This document shows positions 36,538-45,401 of a stretch of 64,000 nt of DNA, piece after piece; within the stretch, counting starts at the first letter, position 1, and the number at the start of each line of letters is the position of its first letter. The notes beneath the pieces were generated by a model, which saw only the letters and a program-made list of their open reading frames with translations, searched no databases and was not told the DNA's origin. The position numbers and the translations under genes were made by a program. This stretch comes from Kushneria indalinina DSM 14324. GTDB lineage: Bacteria; Pseudomonadota; Gammaproteobacteria; Pseudomonadales; Halomonadaceae. The DNA lies in the NCBI RefSeq assembly GCF_003385845.1, contig NZ_QRDJ01000007.1, forward strand, positions 709,380-773,379, written 5' to 3'.

Positions 36538-38760
36538 ATGCTCGACCGCCTGACCCATTCACTGCGCCGTCTCTGGGCGCTGGATGCCTTTGCCTACAGC
36601 CTGCGCGTGTTTATCGCGCTGACCGGCGTCATGCTCTGGAGCTGGCTGCTGGGGCACATCGAGCAGATGATTCCGCTGTTTCTGGGCGTGATCGCCAGCG
36701 CCCTGGCCGAGACCGACGACAGCTGGCAGGGCCGGCTGCGGGCGCTGATCGTGACGCTGGTCTGTTTTGCCATCGCATCCCTTGCCGTGGAACTGACCTT
36801 TGCCCACCCGTGGCTGTTTGGCATCGGGCTGGGGCTTGCCACCTTCACCATGATCATGCTCGGCGCCATCGGCCAGCGCTACGCCACCATCACGACGGCG
36901 ACGCTGATTTTGTCGGTCTACACCATGATCAACATCGAGCAGCGCGGCGGCGTGACGGCAGAAAATCTCTGGCACGGGCCGCTTTTGCTGGTCGCCGGCG
37001 CGGCCTGGTACGGCGTGCTGTCGATTGTCTGGCAGGCGCTGTTTACCCATCAGCCGGTGCGTCAGAGCCTGACGGCGCTGATGACGGAACTGGGAGAGTA
37101 TCTCGCCATCAAGGCCTCGCTGTTCGAGCCGCTGCGTGGCGTGGATCGCAGCGCTCGCCGGCTGGCGCTGGCGCGTCAGAACGGCCGCGTGGTGAACGCG
37201 CTCAACGAGGCCAAGGAGATGATTTTTTCGCGGCTGCAGGGCCAGCACAACAGTGCGCGCATTGACCGCTATCTGCGGCTGTATCTGATCGCTCAGGACA
37301 TCCATGAGCGCGCCAGCTCCACCCACTACGACTACAGCGCCCTGGCCGAGCACTTCTTTCACAGTGACGTGCTGTTTCGCTGTCAGCGGCTTCTGCATCA
37401 GCAGGGGCAGGCCTGTCGGGCGCTGGGGCAGGCGCTGCTGCTGCGCCAGTCGTTTGATCACGGCGAAAGCGAACAGGCGCTCAGTGACCTGCGCGCGTCC
37501 ATTGAGTATCTCAAGAGCCATCCGCCCGGCGATGACGTCCGCCAGAACCATCGGCTGCTGCGCTCGCTCACGTCACTGGCCATCAACCTGGGGGAGCTGG
37601 AGCGGCAGCTGACCCGTGCCGACAACCCGGAGCTGGCCCTTGATGCGCATGACCGCAAGCTGCTGGATCGCTCGCCCAGCAGCCTGCGTGATGGCTGGCA
37701 GCGCCTGCGCGGGCATTTTCGGACCTCGTCACCGATTTTCCGTCACGCCCTGCGGCTCTCCTCGGCACTGGTGGCGGGCTATCTGCTGCTGCGCCTGATC
37801 CATCCGACCCAGGGCTACTGGATTTTGCTGACCACGCTGTTTGTCTGTCGGCCAAGCTTTGGCGCCACCCACCGCTTTTTGCGCCAGCGCATCGTCGGCA
37901 CCGTGGTGGGGCTGGTGGCCGGCTGGGCGCTTATCACGCTTTTTCCCTGGGATGCGGCGCAGGCGTTGATCGCAGTGCTGGCCGGGGTGCTCTTCTTCGC
38001 TGCCCGCATTCGTCACTACATGGTGGCCACGGCGGCCATCACGCTGATGGTGCTGGCCTGCTTCAACCAGGTCGGTGACGGCTTTGATCTGATCTGGCCG
38101 CGGCTCTTTGATACGTTGCTGGGGGCAGGGCTTGCCGCACTGGCGGTGCTGTTGATCCTGCCGGACTGGCAGGGGCGACGGCTCAACCGGGAGGCGGCTT
38201 CGGTGGTGACGGCCAGCGAGGCCTATTTCCGCGAGATCGTGCGGCAATATCGCAGCGGCAAGCGCGATGATCTGGCCTATCGGCTGGCGCGGCGCAATGC
38301 CCACAACGCCGATGCCGCGCTCTCGACGCGGCTGGCCAGCGTCATGCAGGAGCCGGGGCAATATCGCCACGACGCCGATGAGGGCTATCGGCTGCTGGTG
38401 ATCACCCACAGCATTCTGGGGCATCTTTCGGCGCTGGGCGCGCACCGGCGCAGCGTCAGCGAGCGCCTCGATATGCAGGAGCTGGACACGGTGTTCGAGG
38501 CGATCAGCGGCTATCTCTCGACCATTGCCCGCGCGCTGTCGCGGCGTGAGGCGCCTGCGCCACTTTCCCCGCCGCCACAGGGGCTGATCGAGCAGCTCGA
38601 GCAGCCGTTTGATGAGATGGAAGACGCCCGGCGGCTGGTCTATACCCAGCTGGCGATGATCTGTCAGCAGATGACCCCGCTGGCTGCAGTGGCCGGCCGC
38701 CTGCTGGATCAGCAGGGGCAGCGGCGCAGCCTGGTCAGATGGCGTCGTGGGGCGTCGTAG
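36538..38760 (+). CDS. yccS: YccS/FUSC-family inner membrane protein
   Basis: A 740-residue protein with the YccS layout: an N-terminal bundle of about six helices (residues 15-180), a long cytoplasmic helical region (about 190-390), a second helix bundle (about 400-540, FUSC-like, YLLLRLIHPTQGYWILLTTLFVCRPSFGATHRFLRQRIVG), and a C-terminal cytoplasmic region. Relatives include aromatic-acid efflux AaeB and fusaric acid resistance proteins, but YccS itself has no firm function. The ATG at 36538 (MLDRLTHSLRRL) matches the family start; the frame is open to 36448. Its 3' end overlaps the convergent GGDEF-EAL gene by 26 bp. Confidence 0.88.
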   Translation: MLDRLTHSLRRLWALDAFAYSLRVFIALTGVMLWSWLLGHIEQMIPLFLGVIASALAETDDSWQGRLRALIVTLVCFAIASLAVELTFAHPWLFGIGLGLATFTMIMLGAIGQRYATITTATLILSVYTMINIEQRGGVTAENLWHGPLLLVAGAAWYGVLSIVWQALFTHQPVRQSLTALMTELGEYLAIKASLFEPLRGVDRSARRLALARQNGRVVNALNEAKEMIFSRLQGQHNSARIDRYLRLYLIAQDIHERASSTHYDYSALAEHFFHSDVLFRCQRLLHQQGQACRALGQALLLRQSFDHGESEQALSDLRASIEYLKSHPPGDDVRQNHRLLRSLTSLAINLGELERQLTRADNPELALDAHDRKLLDRSPSSLRDGWQRLRGHFRTSSPIFRHALRLSSALVAGYLLLRLIHPTQGYWILLTTLFVCRPSFGATHRFLRQRIVGTVVGLVAGWALITLFPWDAAQALIAVLAGVLFFAARIRHYMVATAAITLMVLACFNQVGDGFDLIWPRLFDTLLGAGLAALAVLLILPDWQGRRLNREAASVVTASEAYFREIVRQYRSGKRDDLAYRLARRNAHNADAALSTRLASVMQEPGQYRHDADEGYRLLVITHSILGHLSALGAHRRSVSERLDMQELDTVFEAISGYLSTIARALSRREAPAPLSPPPQGLIEQLEQPFDEMEDARRLVYTQLAMICQQMTPLAAVAGRLLDQQGQRRSLVRWRRGAS

Positions 38761-40864
38761 ACGCTGCCTCTTTCTGATCGTCCTCGGCGGGGGCAATATC
38801 CGTCGGGCACCCTGGCCGGCCGAGCAGAAAGCCCTGCAGGTGTGAACAGCCTTCCTGCTGCAAGAGCGCCATCTGCTCGCGGCGTTCGACCCCCTCGGCG
38901 GTGACCTCCATCTCGAGGCTCTTGCCCATGCCGGTGACGGCCCGCACGATGGCCAGTGCCTCGCGGCTGTCGCACATCTCGCGGATAAAGCTCTGATCGA
39001 TCTTGAGTCGATCAAACGGAAAGGAGCCCAGGTAGTGCAGCGATGAATAGCCGGTGCCGAAGTCATCCAGCACGATGCGCACCCCCAGCTGCTTGAGCTG
39101 GTGCAGGATCTCGATGTTGTGCTGGCTGGCATCGAGCAGGATCGATTCGGTGATTTCAAGCTCCAGCCGGGACGGCGTGATTCCGGTGATCGCCAGAGCG
39201 TGGGCGACTTCATCCACCAGTGCCTGACGCTTGAACTGTGCTGGCGACAGATTGACCGAAATGCGCTGATCATCCGGCCAACGGCTGGCCTCTCGACAAG
39301 CCTCGACCAGCGCCCAGGCGCCGATTTCCAGAATAAGGCCGCTGTTTTCGGCAATCGGAATGAACTCCAGCGGGGACACGATGCCCCGGACCGGATGGCG
39401 CCAGCGCATCAGCGCTTTAAACCCGGTGGTGCGGGTCCCGGTGATGTCATAAATGGGCTGATAGAGCAAAAAGAGCGCGTTCTGGGCCAGTGCACCGCGC
39501 AGGTCGTTTTCCAGGTCGAGACGGGCGCGTGCCAGCTGTGCCAGTTCCGGGCGAAAGGCCTCGTAGCGGCCCTTGTTCTGACGTTTTGCCTCGTAAAGGG
39601 CAAGATCCGCGCAGCGCATCAGCTGCTCGAAACTGTCGATGTCGCGGCTGGCGCGCACGCCGCCCAGGCTGATGCCGGTCTGTACCCGATGTTCGCTGAG
39701 CTGAAAGGGCGCACGTGCGCTGGTGACAAGCGTACTCGCCAGCATTGAGAGCGTGGCATCGTCATGGGCCTTGGGCACCAGCAGGGCAAACTCGTCGCCA
39801 CCGATGCGGGCCAGCGTTTCACCGTGATGCAGATGCTGATGCAGTCTTGTGGCCAGCTGACACAGCAGCTCGTCACCCACCTGATGGCCCAGCACATCAT
39901 TGATGTTCTTGAAGTCATCCAGATCCAGCAGCAGCATGCCCACCTGAGTGATATCGGGTTCAAGCGCTTCCAGCAGGGCCCGGGTCCGCTCGCCAAACAA
40001 TAGCCGGTTGGGCAGGTTGGTCAGGGCATCGTGATGGGCCATGTGGTGAATGGTGGCCTGGGCGGTATGCTCCTCGGTCACGTCATCGATCAGATAAAGG
40101 CGCTGGCCGGTGGCCTGGCCGTTGTCGATGATCGCCAGCGTGCGACATTTCAGGCGACACGTGCCTTCCCGGGTATCAAGCTTGAGTTTGATCTCCCGCG
40201 ATGGCCCGGCATGAGCGGGGGGCAGTTCGTCCTTGATTCGCGCCAGCAGTGCGTCGGGGGGCAGGTATGACAGCAGCGTTCGCGCGCCGGGTTGAGGCGT
40301 TTGAATATCGTGGTTACACAGTAAAAGACGGCCATTGGCCAGGTCCTCGACCATCACCCGGGTCGGGATATTGTGAATGACGGTATGCAAAAAGGCGTAC
40401 AGTCCGCTCAGCTCGCGTGACTGCTGCTCGGCGGCGTCACGCGCCTCGAGGACCTCCTGCTGATGGGCGCGCTTCTGGGTAATGTCGCGGGTGATCTTGG
40501 CAAACCCGATCAGCTCGCCCTGATCAACGATGGCATCGATCGCCACGCTGGCCCAGAAGGCGCTGCCATCCTTGCGCAGGCGCCAGCCTTCCGCCTCATG
40601 ACGGCCGTGCATTCGTGCGGCAGCCAGCCCCTGCAGGGGTATCCCCAGGTGACGCTCTTCGAGGGTATAGAAACAACTGAAGTGCTGCCCCACGATGTCG
40701 TCTGCGCAGTAACCCTTGAAGGCCCGGGCGCCCTCGTTCCAGCTCAGGACCATGCCCTCGGGGTCGAGCATGTAGATCGCATGGTCGGTAATGTTCTGCA
40801 CCAGCTGACGATAAAGGGCATCACTGTCTGTCATGGCGCTGGTATGCGCCTGTGATTCGGTCAT
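38735..40864 (-). CDS. PAS-PAS-GGDEF-EAL protein with degenerate EAL signature
   Basis: A 709-residue cyclic-di-GMP protein without transmembrane segments. A PAS domain (about 15-130, with GWRLRKDGSAFWASV) and a second PAS-like region (about 155-270) precede GGDEF (motif intact at 355-359, RIGGDEFALL) and EAL (about 450-690). The diguanylate cyclase should be active; no RxxD inhibitory site is seen at the usual place. In the EAL domain the signature Glu is Lys483 (GFKALMRWRHP, codon AAA at 39418-39416), while ExTE, DDFGTGYSS, KIDQSFI and EVTAEGVE remain. That Glu binds metal, so phosphodiesterase activity is probably lost. The ATG at 40834 is an alternative start. Confidence 0.93.
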   Translation of the reverse strand: MTESQAHTSAMTDSDALYRQLVQNITDHAIYMLDPEGMVLSWNEGARAFKGYCADDIVGQHFSCFYTLEERHLGIPLQGLAAARMHGRHEAEGWRLRKDGSAFWASVAIDAIVDQGELIGFAKITRDITQKRAHQQEVLEARDAAEQQSRELSGLYAFLHTVIHNIPTRVMVEDLANGRLLLCNHDIQTPQPGARTLLSYLPPDALLARIKDELPPAHAGPSREIKLKLDTREGTCRLKCRTLAIIDNGQATGQRLYLIDDVTEEHTAQATIHHMAHHDALTNLPNRLLFGERTRALLEALEPDITQVGMLLLDLDDFKNINDVLGHQVGDELLCQLATRLHQHLHHGETLARIGGDEFALLVPKAHDDATLSMLASTLVTSARAPFQLSEHRVQTGISLGGVRASRDIDSFEQLMRCADLALYEAKRQNKGRYEAFRPELAQLARARLDLENDLRGALAQNALFLLYQPIYDITGTRTTGFKALMRWRHPVRGIVSPLEFIPIAENSGLILEIGAWALVEACREASRWPDDQRISVNLSPAQFKRQALVDEVAHALAITGITPSRLELEITESILLDASQHNIEILHQLKQLGVRIVLDDFGTGYSSLHYLGSFPFDRLKIDQSFIREMCDSREALAIVRAVTGMGKSLEMEVTAEGVERREQMALLQQEGCSHLQGFLLGRPGCPTDIAPAEDDQKEAASTTPHDAI

Positions 40865-40978
40865 GGCGATATCTGATCGAAGAGGTGAAAGGAATAGCGT
40901 CCGTGCCGTGGCGGGAGGTCATGTGCAGACATCGCCAAAAACTAATCTGGATTATGAAACAGAAAAATCTGATCAAAA

Positions 40979-41013
40979 CCGCAATCAAGGCCTTTTTTAA
41001 GCCCTGATTGCGG
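40979..41013 (-). terminator. Hairpin terminator after the M20 amidohydrolase gene
   Basis: CCGCAATCA (40979-40987) pairs exactly with TGATTGCGG (41005-41013), extended by GGC/GCC. On the minus strand TTTTGATC follows. It sits between the M20 stop and the GGDEF-EAL start. Confidence 0.75.
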
Positions 41014-41046
41014 CGATGGGGCGCATGAATGACGCCTGGAAGGCCT

Positions 41047-42201
41047 TCAGTTCAAAAGCTGTCTGACCAGCGCCTGCCACCAGGCCACGCCCAGCGGGGA
41101 AAGATCGTCATTGAAGTCATAGGCGGGATTGTGAAGCGCGGCGCTGTCGCCGTTGCCCATCCAGATGTAGGCGCCCGGGCATTTTTCCAGCATGAAGGCA
41201 AAGTCTTCCGAGGCCATGCAGGGCGGCAGATCAAGATGCACCTTCTCGATCTCTGGCATGTTCTCAAGGACTGCGGCGCAGCGGGCGGCGTGTTCGGCAT
41301 CATTGATGGTGGCCGGATAACGCTGCTGATAGTCGAGCTCGACCGCAAGGCCGTGAAAATCGGCGCCGGCCTGGACGGCCTCGCGAAAGCGCTTTTCCAG
41401 ATGCTCACGAAGGGCCGGGTCGAAGCAGCGCAGGGTGCCGCGAAGCTCCACCGTGGCCGGCATGACGTTAAAGGCATCGCCGCCGTGGAACTGCGTGACG
41501 CTCAGCACCGCCGGCTGATGCGCCGGGCGCTCCCGGCTGATGAGCCCCTGCAGACGGGTTACCAGCTCACAGCCTGCCAGAACGACGTCATCGCCCATGT
41601 GGGGCATGGCGGCGTGGCAGCCACGCCCGGACAGGCGCAGTGTGAAGACATCAAAGGCCGCCATGGAGGGGCCGCTGTGCACGGCGGCCTCACCTACCGG
41701 CATGCCCGGCCAGTTGTGCAGACCGTAGACGGCGTCCATCGGGAACAGATCAAACAGCCCCTGTTCGATCATCACCCGGGCGCCGCCCTCGTTTTCTTCG
41801 GCGGGCTGAAAGATGAAGTGGACCCGCCCGGCAAAATCGGGATTTTTCACCAGCGCCCAGGCCGCGCCCAGTAGCATGGTGGTGTGGCCGTCATGACCGC
41901 AGGCATGCATGCGCCCCGGCGTTTGAGAGGCGTAGTCCAGATCGGTCGCCTCCTCGATGGCGAGCGCGTCGATATCGGCACGCAGACCGATGGTGCGCCC
42001 GGGCCCGCGGGCACCGTCGAGGGTGGCGACCACGCCGGTGCCGGCAAGGCCGGTATGCACCTCGAGGCCTGCCTCGCGCAGCAGCTCGGCAATGCGCGCG
42101 CTGGTGCGGTGCTCTTCAAAGGCGATTTCGGGATGGCGATGGAAATCGCGACGCCACTGGCGCAGCTGTTCATCGCCCGGGTAGGACTCAAAAGCGGTCA
42201 T
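41047..42201 (-). CDS. M20-family amidohydrolase (hippurate hydrolase type)
   Basis: A 384-residue zinc peptidase-like amidohydrolase, M20D subfamily (hippurate hydrolase, IAA-amino acid hydrolase, N-acetyl-diaminopimelate deacetylase relatives). Metal motifs: GLRADIDAL, HACGHDGHTTMLLGAA, FQPAEENEGGARVMIEQG, and the late His in LHNPAYDFNDD. The dimerisation-domain segment SGRGCHAAMPHMGDD is present. The ATG at 42201 follows AGGAATCC; the longer frame to 42387 crosses a terminator and is rejected. Substrate: an N-acyl amino acid, not specified by sequence. Confidence 0.92.
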   Translation of the reverse strand: MTAFESYPGDEQLRQWRRDFHRHPEIAFEEHRTSARIAELLREAGLEVHTGLAGTGVVATLDGARGPGRTIGLRADIDALAIEEATDLDYASQTPGRMHACGHDGHTTMLLGAAWALVKNPDFAGRVHFIFQPAEENEGGARVMIEQGLFDLFPMDAVYGLHNWPGMPVGEAAVHSGPSMAAFDVFTLRLSGRGCHAAMPHMGDDVVLAGCELVTRLQGLISRERPAHQPAVLSVTQFHGGDAFNVMPATVELRGTLRCFDPALREHLEKRFREAVQAGADFHGLAVELDYQQRYPATINDAEHAARCAAVLENMPEIEKVHLDLPPCMASEDFAFMLEKCPGAYIWMGNGDSAALHNPAYDFNDDLSPLGVAWWQALVRQLLN

Positions 42202-42330
42202 GGAGGATTCCTGATCGAAAGCGTGGTTGTCGAGGATCATGTCCCGGACAAAAACCTTATGCCGATCGCGCCCGGGTGTCGATGCGCGCCGGCGCTTCCC
42301 GGAGCCGGGCTGTTGCAGGGAGAGGGCATG

Positions 42331-42369
42331 AAAAAGGCCCCCGACAGGAGGGCTGTCGGGGGCCTTTTT
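42331..42369 (-). terminator. Very strong terminator of the flippase-capA unit
   Basis: A perfect 17-bp stem: AAAAAGGCCCCCGACAG pairs with CTGTCGGGGGCCTTTTT around GAGGG. It can act in both directions; capA ends 28 bp upstream of it on the minus strand. Confidence 0.93.
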
Positions 42370-42396
42370 CTGGCAGCAGGCGAGCAATGGGCGGTG

Positions 42397-43527
42397 CTAG
42401 CGCTTCGCCTTGAGCTCGGTGGCACGTCGGGCGGCGTAGTAATAGGTCTCGTTTCTCATCAGGTGCATGCCCAGCACCGGCTTGTCGAGATGACGGCGCT
42501 TGCCCAGCAGCGTGGCCGCCATTTCCTTCAGGCTGCCCTTGAGCGTGCCGTCACAGGGTACGCCCATGAGGGTGCGGGTCAGCTTGGGCTGAATGTATTT
42601 CTCATAGATGGCCGTGCTCATCTCGTCATAGCGGCGCTGATAGCCCTCGCCAAGAAGCGCATTCAGCTGCGCCAGATCGGTGCGATCATCTTCCGGCGAC
42701 AGGCACACCACCTCGTTTTCGGTGTGGTGAAAGACCGGCATGAACTGCACCGGCCGGCCCTTTTCAAAGCCCAGCTTCAATGCGTAGGCGTAATTTTTCT
42801 TCGCCGCCGGGTTAGGGCGGTTGCTGAAGTAGAAATTGCCCAGGCTGTAGAAGATCAGCGAGCCGTTATGGGTCTCATGTCCCTGAGGCACGTGCGGGTG
42901 CGCACCCACGACGACATCGGCGCCCAGATCGCACAGATGCTGATAGCGCAGACGCCACTCCTTTTGCGGAATGTCGTAGAACTCGAGTCCGGCGTGGGCG
43001 AAGACGACGACAAAATCGCACTCGTGCTTGAGCTCGACCACCATCCGATCGATGGCGGGGTGATTGAGCCAGGCGTAGCCGGCCTGATCGGGTTCGGCGT
43101 TGTGATCGAGTACGCCGAACTGTGCCTCGCAGGCGTTGAGCATGCCGATACGCACGCCCTGAATCTCGCGAATCAGCGGCATATAGGCGCGCTCGACGTT
43201 CATGCCGGCGCCGAGCATGTCAAAGTCATGCCGTTCGCCTTCGCGCAGCGTGGCCTCGAGCGCCTCGTCCCCGAAGTCCATGATGTGGTTATTGGCCAGC
43301 AGCAGCATGTCAAAGCCGTGCCCCTTGAGCACCGGCAGGATATCGGCCTGCTGGTTGATGTGCGGGCCGTCCTTGGGCTGCTCGCGACCAAAGCCGCGAA
43401 CCGGTGCTTCGAAGTTGCAGACGGCGTAATCGCAGGCGGCAATGGTCTCGCTCATGGCGTCATCACAGACGGGGCCACCGTTGTACTGGCGATTGACCAC
43501 ATCGCCACAGACAAACATTTCAATCAT
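42397..43527 (-). CDS. CapA/PgsA-family metallophosphoesterase-like protein
   Basis: A 376-residue protein of the CapA family (named for Bacillus poly-gamma-glutamate capsule), with a calcineurin-like fold: MFVCGDVV at the N-terminus, CNFEAPV, LLLANNHIMDFGDEAL, VVFAHAGLEFYDIP, and GADVVVGAHPHVPQG. These keep the metal-binding Asp, Asn and His residues. No signal peptide or membrane helix is present, unlike Bacillus CapA, so it is likely cytoplasmic. It lies 32 bp after the flippase gene in one transcription unit, suggesting surface polymer or lipid-linked glycan work. Exact reaction unknown. Confidence 0.88.
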   Translation of the reverse strand: MIEMFVCGDVVNRQYNGGPVCDDAMSETIAACDYAVCNFEAPVRGFGREQPKDGPHINQQADILPVLKGHGFDMLLLANNHIMDFGDEALEATLREGERHDFDMLGAGMNVERAYMPLIREIQGVRIGMLNACEAQFGVLDHNAEPDQAGYAWLNHPAIDRMVVELKHECDFVVVFAHAGLEFYDIPQKEWRLRYQHLCDLGADVVVGAHPHVPQGHETHNGSLIFYSLGNFYFSNRPNPAAKKNYAYALKLGFEKGRPVQFMPVFHHTENEVVCLSPEDDRTDLAQLNALLGEGYQRRYDEMSTAIYEKYIQPKLTRTLMGVPCDGTLKGSLKEMAATLLGKRRHLDKPVLGMHLMRNETYYYAARRATELKAKR

Positions 43528-43559
43528 GGTATCGGTTTCCGAGGGTAGAAGGTCTTCCG

Positions 43560-44849
43560 TCAGCTCGCTGGCTGAGCGGTGGGCGCCTTGATGCCCATAA
43601 AGGCGGTCAACTGAAGCTTCAGGACACGACCCCGGCGGTAGAAGAGGTTAAGCACCACGGCGGACAGGATCTCGGCGATCAGTGTCGACATGGCCGCGCC
43701 GATCAGGCCATAGCGGGGAATCAGCAGGTAGTTCAAAACGATATTGAGGGCGCTGACGAACAGCATCTTCTTGAGCAGGAAGCTGTAGCCGCCCATCACG
43801 GTGATCACGTTGAATGCCGCGGTGCCCAGCACCGAGAAGACCGAGGAGATGACCGTAATGCCCAGCACGGCGGCCGCCGGCGTGTATTCATCGCCATAGA
43901 GCAGCTCGATCAGCGGCACCCGGAAAATACCCATGATGGTGGCCGGAATCACCGCCACGATAAACACGGCCAGAAACAGCCGGCGAATGCGGTGATCGAA
44001 CAGGGTCTGATCGGTGCTGCGCGCGGCATGGTTGATGCCCACCATCCAGGAGGTCATCAGCGCCATGGGAAACATCATCCAGCCCTGTGACAGGGTCAGC
44101 GCGGCGCTGTACCAGCCCACGTGTGTTTCATCGAGCATGCTGCCCAGCATGAGCTGGTCGGTCCGGGTATACAGGGCAATGGACAAACTCGAGATCGCCA
44201 GCGGGATGCCCACCTGCACGATATGACGCGAATGGCGCCGGCTGCGGGTCCTGAAGGTATGGGCAACGTCGCGGGTCTTTTTGCGAAACAGATACTGCTT
44301 GATGAAATACGACACGGCCCACTGGATGATGTTGGCTGCGGCAAAAAAGCCGACCGTGGCCCCCAGCTTGATAAAGGCAAACTTCAGCGCCACGCCTATC
44401 CCCAGGGCAATGTTCTGCGCCACGGTGTTGAACTTGGAGTCCAGCGAGGAGTTGAAAAAGATGCTGTAGATTTCGTTGGTCGTAAAGAAGCTGCCCCAGA
44501 TGATGATGGAGAACACCAGCATCTGTTTGGGGGTGTCAAAATAAAACCAGGCCCCCACGGTCAGGAGTGTACAGATGATGACGAAGTTGATCGCTCGCAC
44601 CCGGGTCGAGGCCGCCATCAATAGCATCCCGCTGTGGCGGTTGCGGGCCAGTCGGTTGAAGACCACGTTATCGCCGCCCATTTTCACCATGGGGGTAATC
44701 AGTGCCACGACGGCCAGCGCCAGGCTGATCAGTCCGAACTCGCTGGGCCCCAGGTAACGGGCGACGTAGACCGTAATGAAAATACCGGCCAGGGCCAACA
44801 TGACCTTTTCGCCAAGGATCCAGGCGGTGTTGATGAGTGCCTTGTTCAT
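43560..44849 (-). CDS. Polysaccharide flippase (MOP/Wzx-like)
   Basis: A 429-residue membrane protein with about 12-14 helices, of the oligosaccharide flippase family (N-terminus INTAWILGEKVMLALAGIFITVYVARYLGPSEFGLISLALA is characteristic; VGIPLAISSLSIALYTRTDQLMLGSMLDETHVGWYSAA in the middle). Such proteins move lipid-linked sugars across the inner membrane. No glycosyltransferase or polymerase is adjacent; the only partner is the CapA protein downstream. Confidence 0.9.
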   Translation of the reverse strand: MNKALINTAWILGEKVMLALAGIFITVYVARYLGPSEFGLISLALAVVALITPMVKMGGDNVVFNRLARNRHSGMLLMAASTRVRAINFVIICTLLTVGAWFYFDTPKQMLVFSIIIWGSFFTTNEIYSIFFNSSLDSKFNTVAQNIALGIGVALKFAFIKLGATVGFFAAANIIQWAVSYFIKQYLFRKKTRDVAHTFRTRSRRHSRHIVQVGIPLAISSLSIALYTRTDQLMLGSMLDETHVGWYSAALTLSQGWMMFPMALMTSWMVGINHAARSTDQTLFDHRIRRLFLAVFIVAVIPATIMGIFRVPLIELLYGDEYTPAAAVLGITVISSVFSVLGTAAFNVITVMGGYSFLLKKMLFVSALNIVLNYLLIPRYGLIGAAMSTLIAEILSAVVLNLFYRRGRVLKLQLTAFMGIKAPTAQPAS

Positions 44850-45015
44850 GAAGCTGCTTTTTCAGGGGTGAGACGCCGAAGGGTGGCTGATCGGCAAGGG
44901 AGGCCGATCATGCCACCAGAAAGGGTAACCGTGTGTGCAGAGTTGTGCGATGTCTCGAGTCGTATCGGGGTGCAACATCAGGTCAGGGCAGGAAAATCGG
45001 AGCCGTCAATGAACC

Positions 45016-45249
45016 TCAAAGGCCTTCGAGCAAATGGCCCAGTGACGTGTTTCTGAGCATCTCGCGCAGGGTGTCCGGGGCATTGTGCCAAGCGCTGCGC
45101 AGGCGTTCCTGCTGTGTGATCAGACTTGTATAGTCCTGCTCCAGCCGCTGGCAGGGAGACAGGGCATTCATGAGCGCTTCATGCGCCTTTTCGTCCTGCA
45201 GGAGGGCTTCCTGCTGGTTGGCCTGAGCGTAAACGCGTTCCAGTTTCAT
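45016..45249 (-). CDS. Small helical hypothetical protein
   Basis: 77 residues if started at ATG 45249 (91 from TTG 45291). Not recognised. It is rich in Leu, Gln, Glu and Ala with heptad-like spacing (QANQQEALLQDEKAHEALMNAL, LEQDYTSLITQQERLRSAW), suggesting a short alpha-helical or coiled-coil protein; it has one Cys. Codon use looks like its neighbours, which supports coding, but the ribosome site is weak (GGAC about 11 nt upstream). It sits between the flippase and carboxylesterase units, all on the minus strand. Confidence 0.5.
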   Translation of the reverse strand: MKLERVYAQANQQEALLQDEKAHEALMNALSPCQRLEQDYTSLITQQERLRSAWHNAPDTLREMLRNTSLGHLLEGL

Positions 45250-45341
45250 GATGGCAAGGGTCCAGAAGATGTTCCCTGCCTTTATCGGCAACAGGGTTTC
45301 CCCGCTTAAGTCTTTTGTTACATGTTGTTACCAAAGTAGTA

Positions 45342-45387
45342 GCCCCTTCGCTGTCACCGCAGTGATGCCGCCGGTGAAGGAAGGGGC
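45342..45387 (-). terminator. Bulged hairpin after the esterase operon
   Basis: GCCCCTTC (45342-45349) pairs with GAAGGGGC (45380-45387), and TCACCG (45354-45359) with CGGTGA (45372-45377). There is no T tract on the minus strand. It lies 14 bp after the esterase stop. Confidence 0.45.
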
Positions 45388-45401
45388 AGGAACATATTCA
45401 A

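Noticed and set aside
41884-43548. 554-residue plus-strand open frame
   Set aside because: It spans the antisense of the M20 and capA genes and crosses a perfect terminator.
42397-44849. Poly-gamma-glutamate capsule operon
   Set aside because: Only a CapA-family protein is present; ligase PgsB/CapB and PgsC/CapC are absent.
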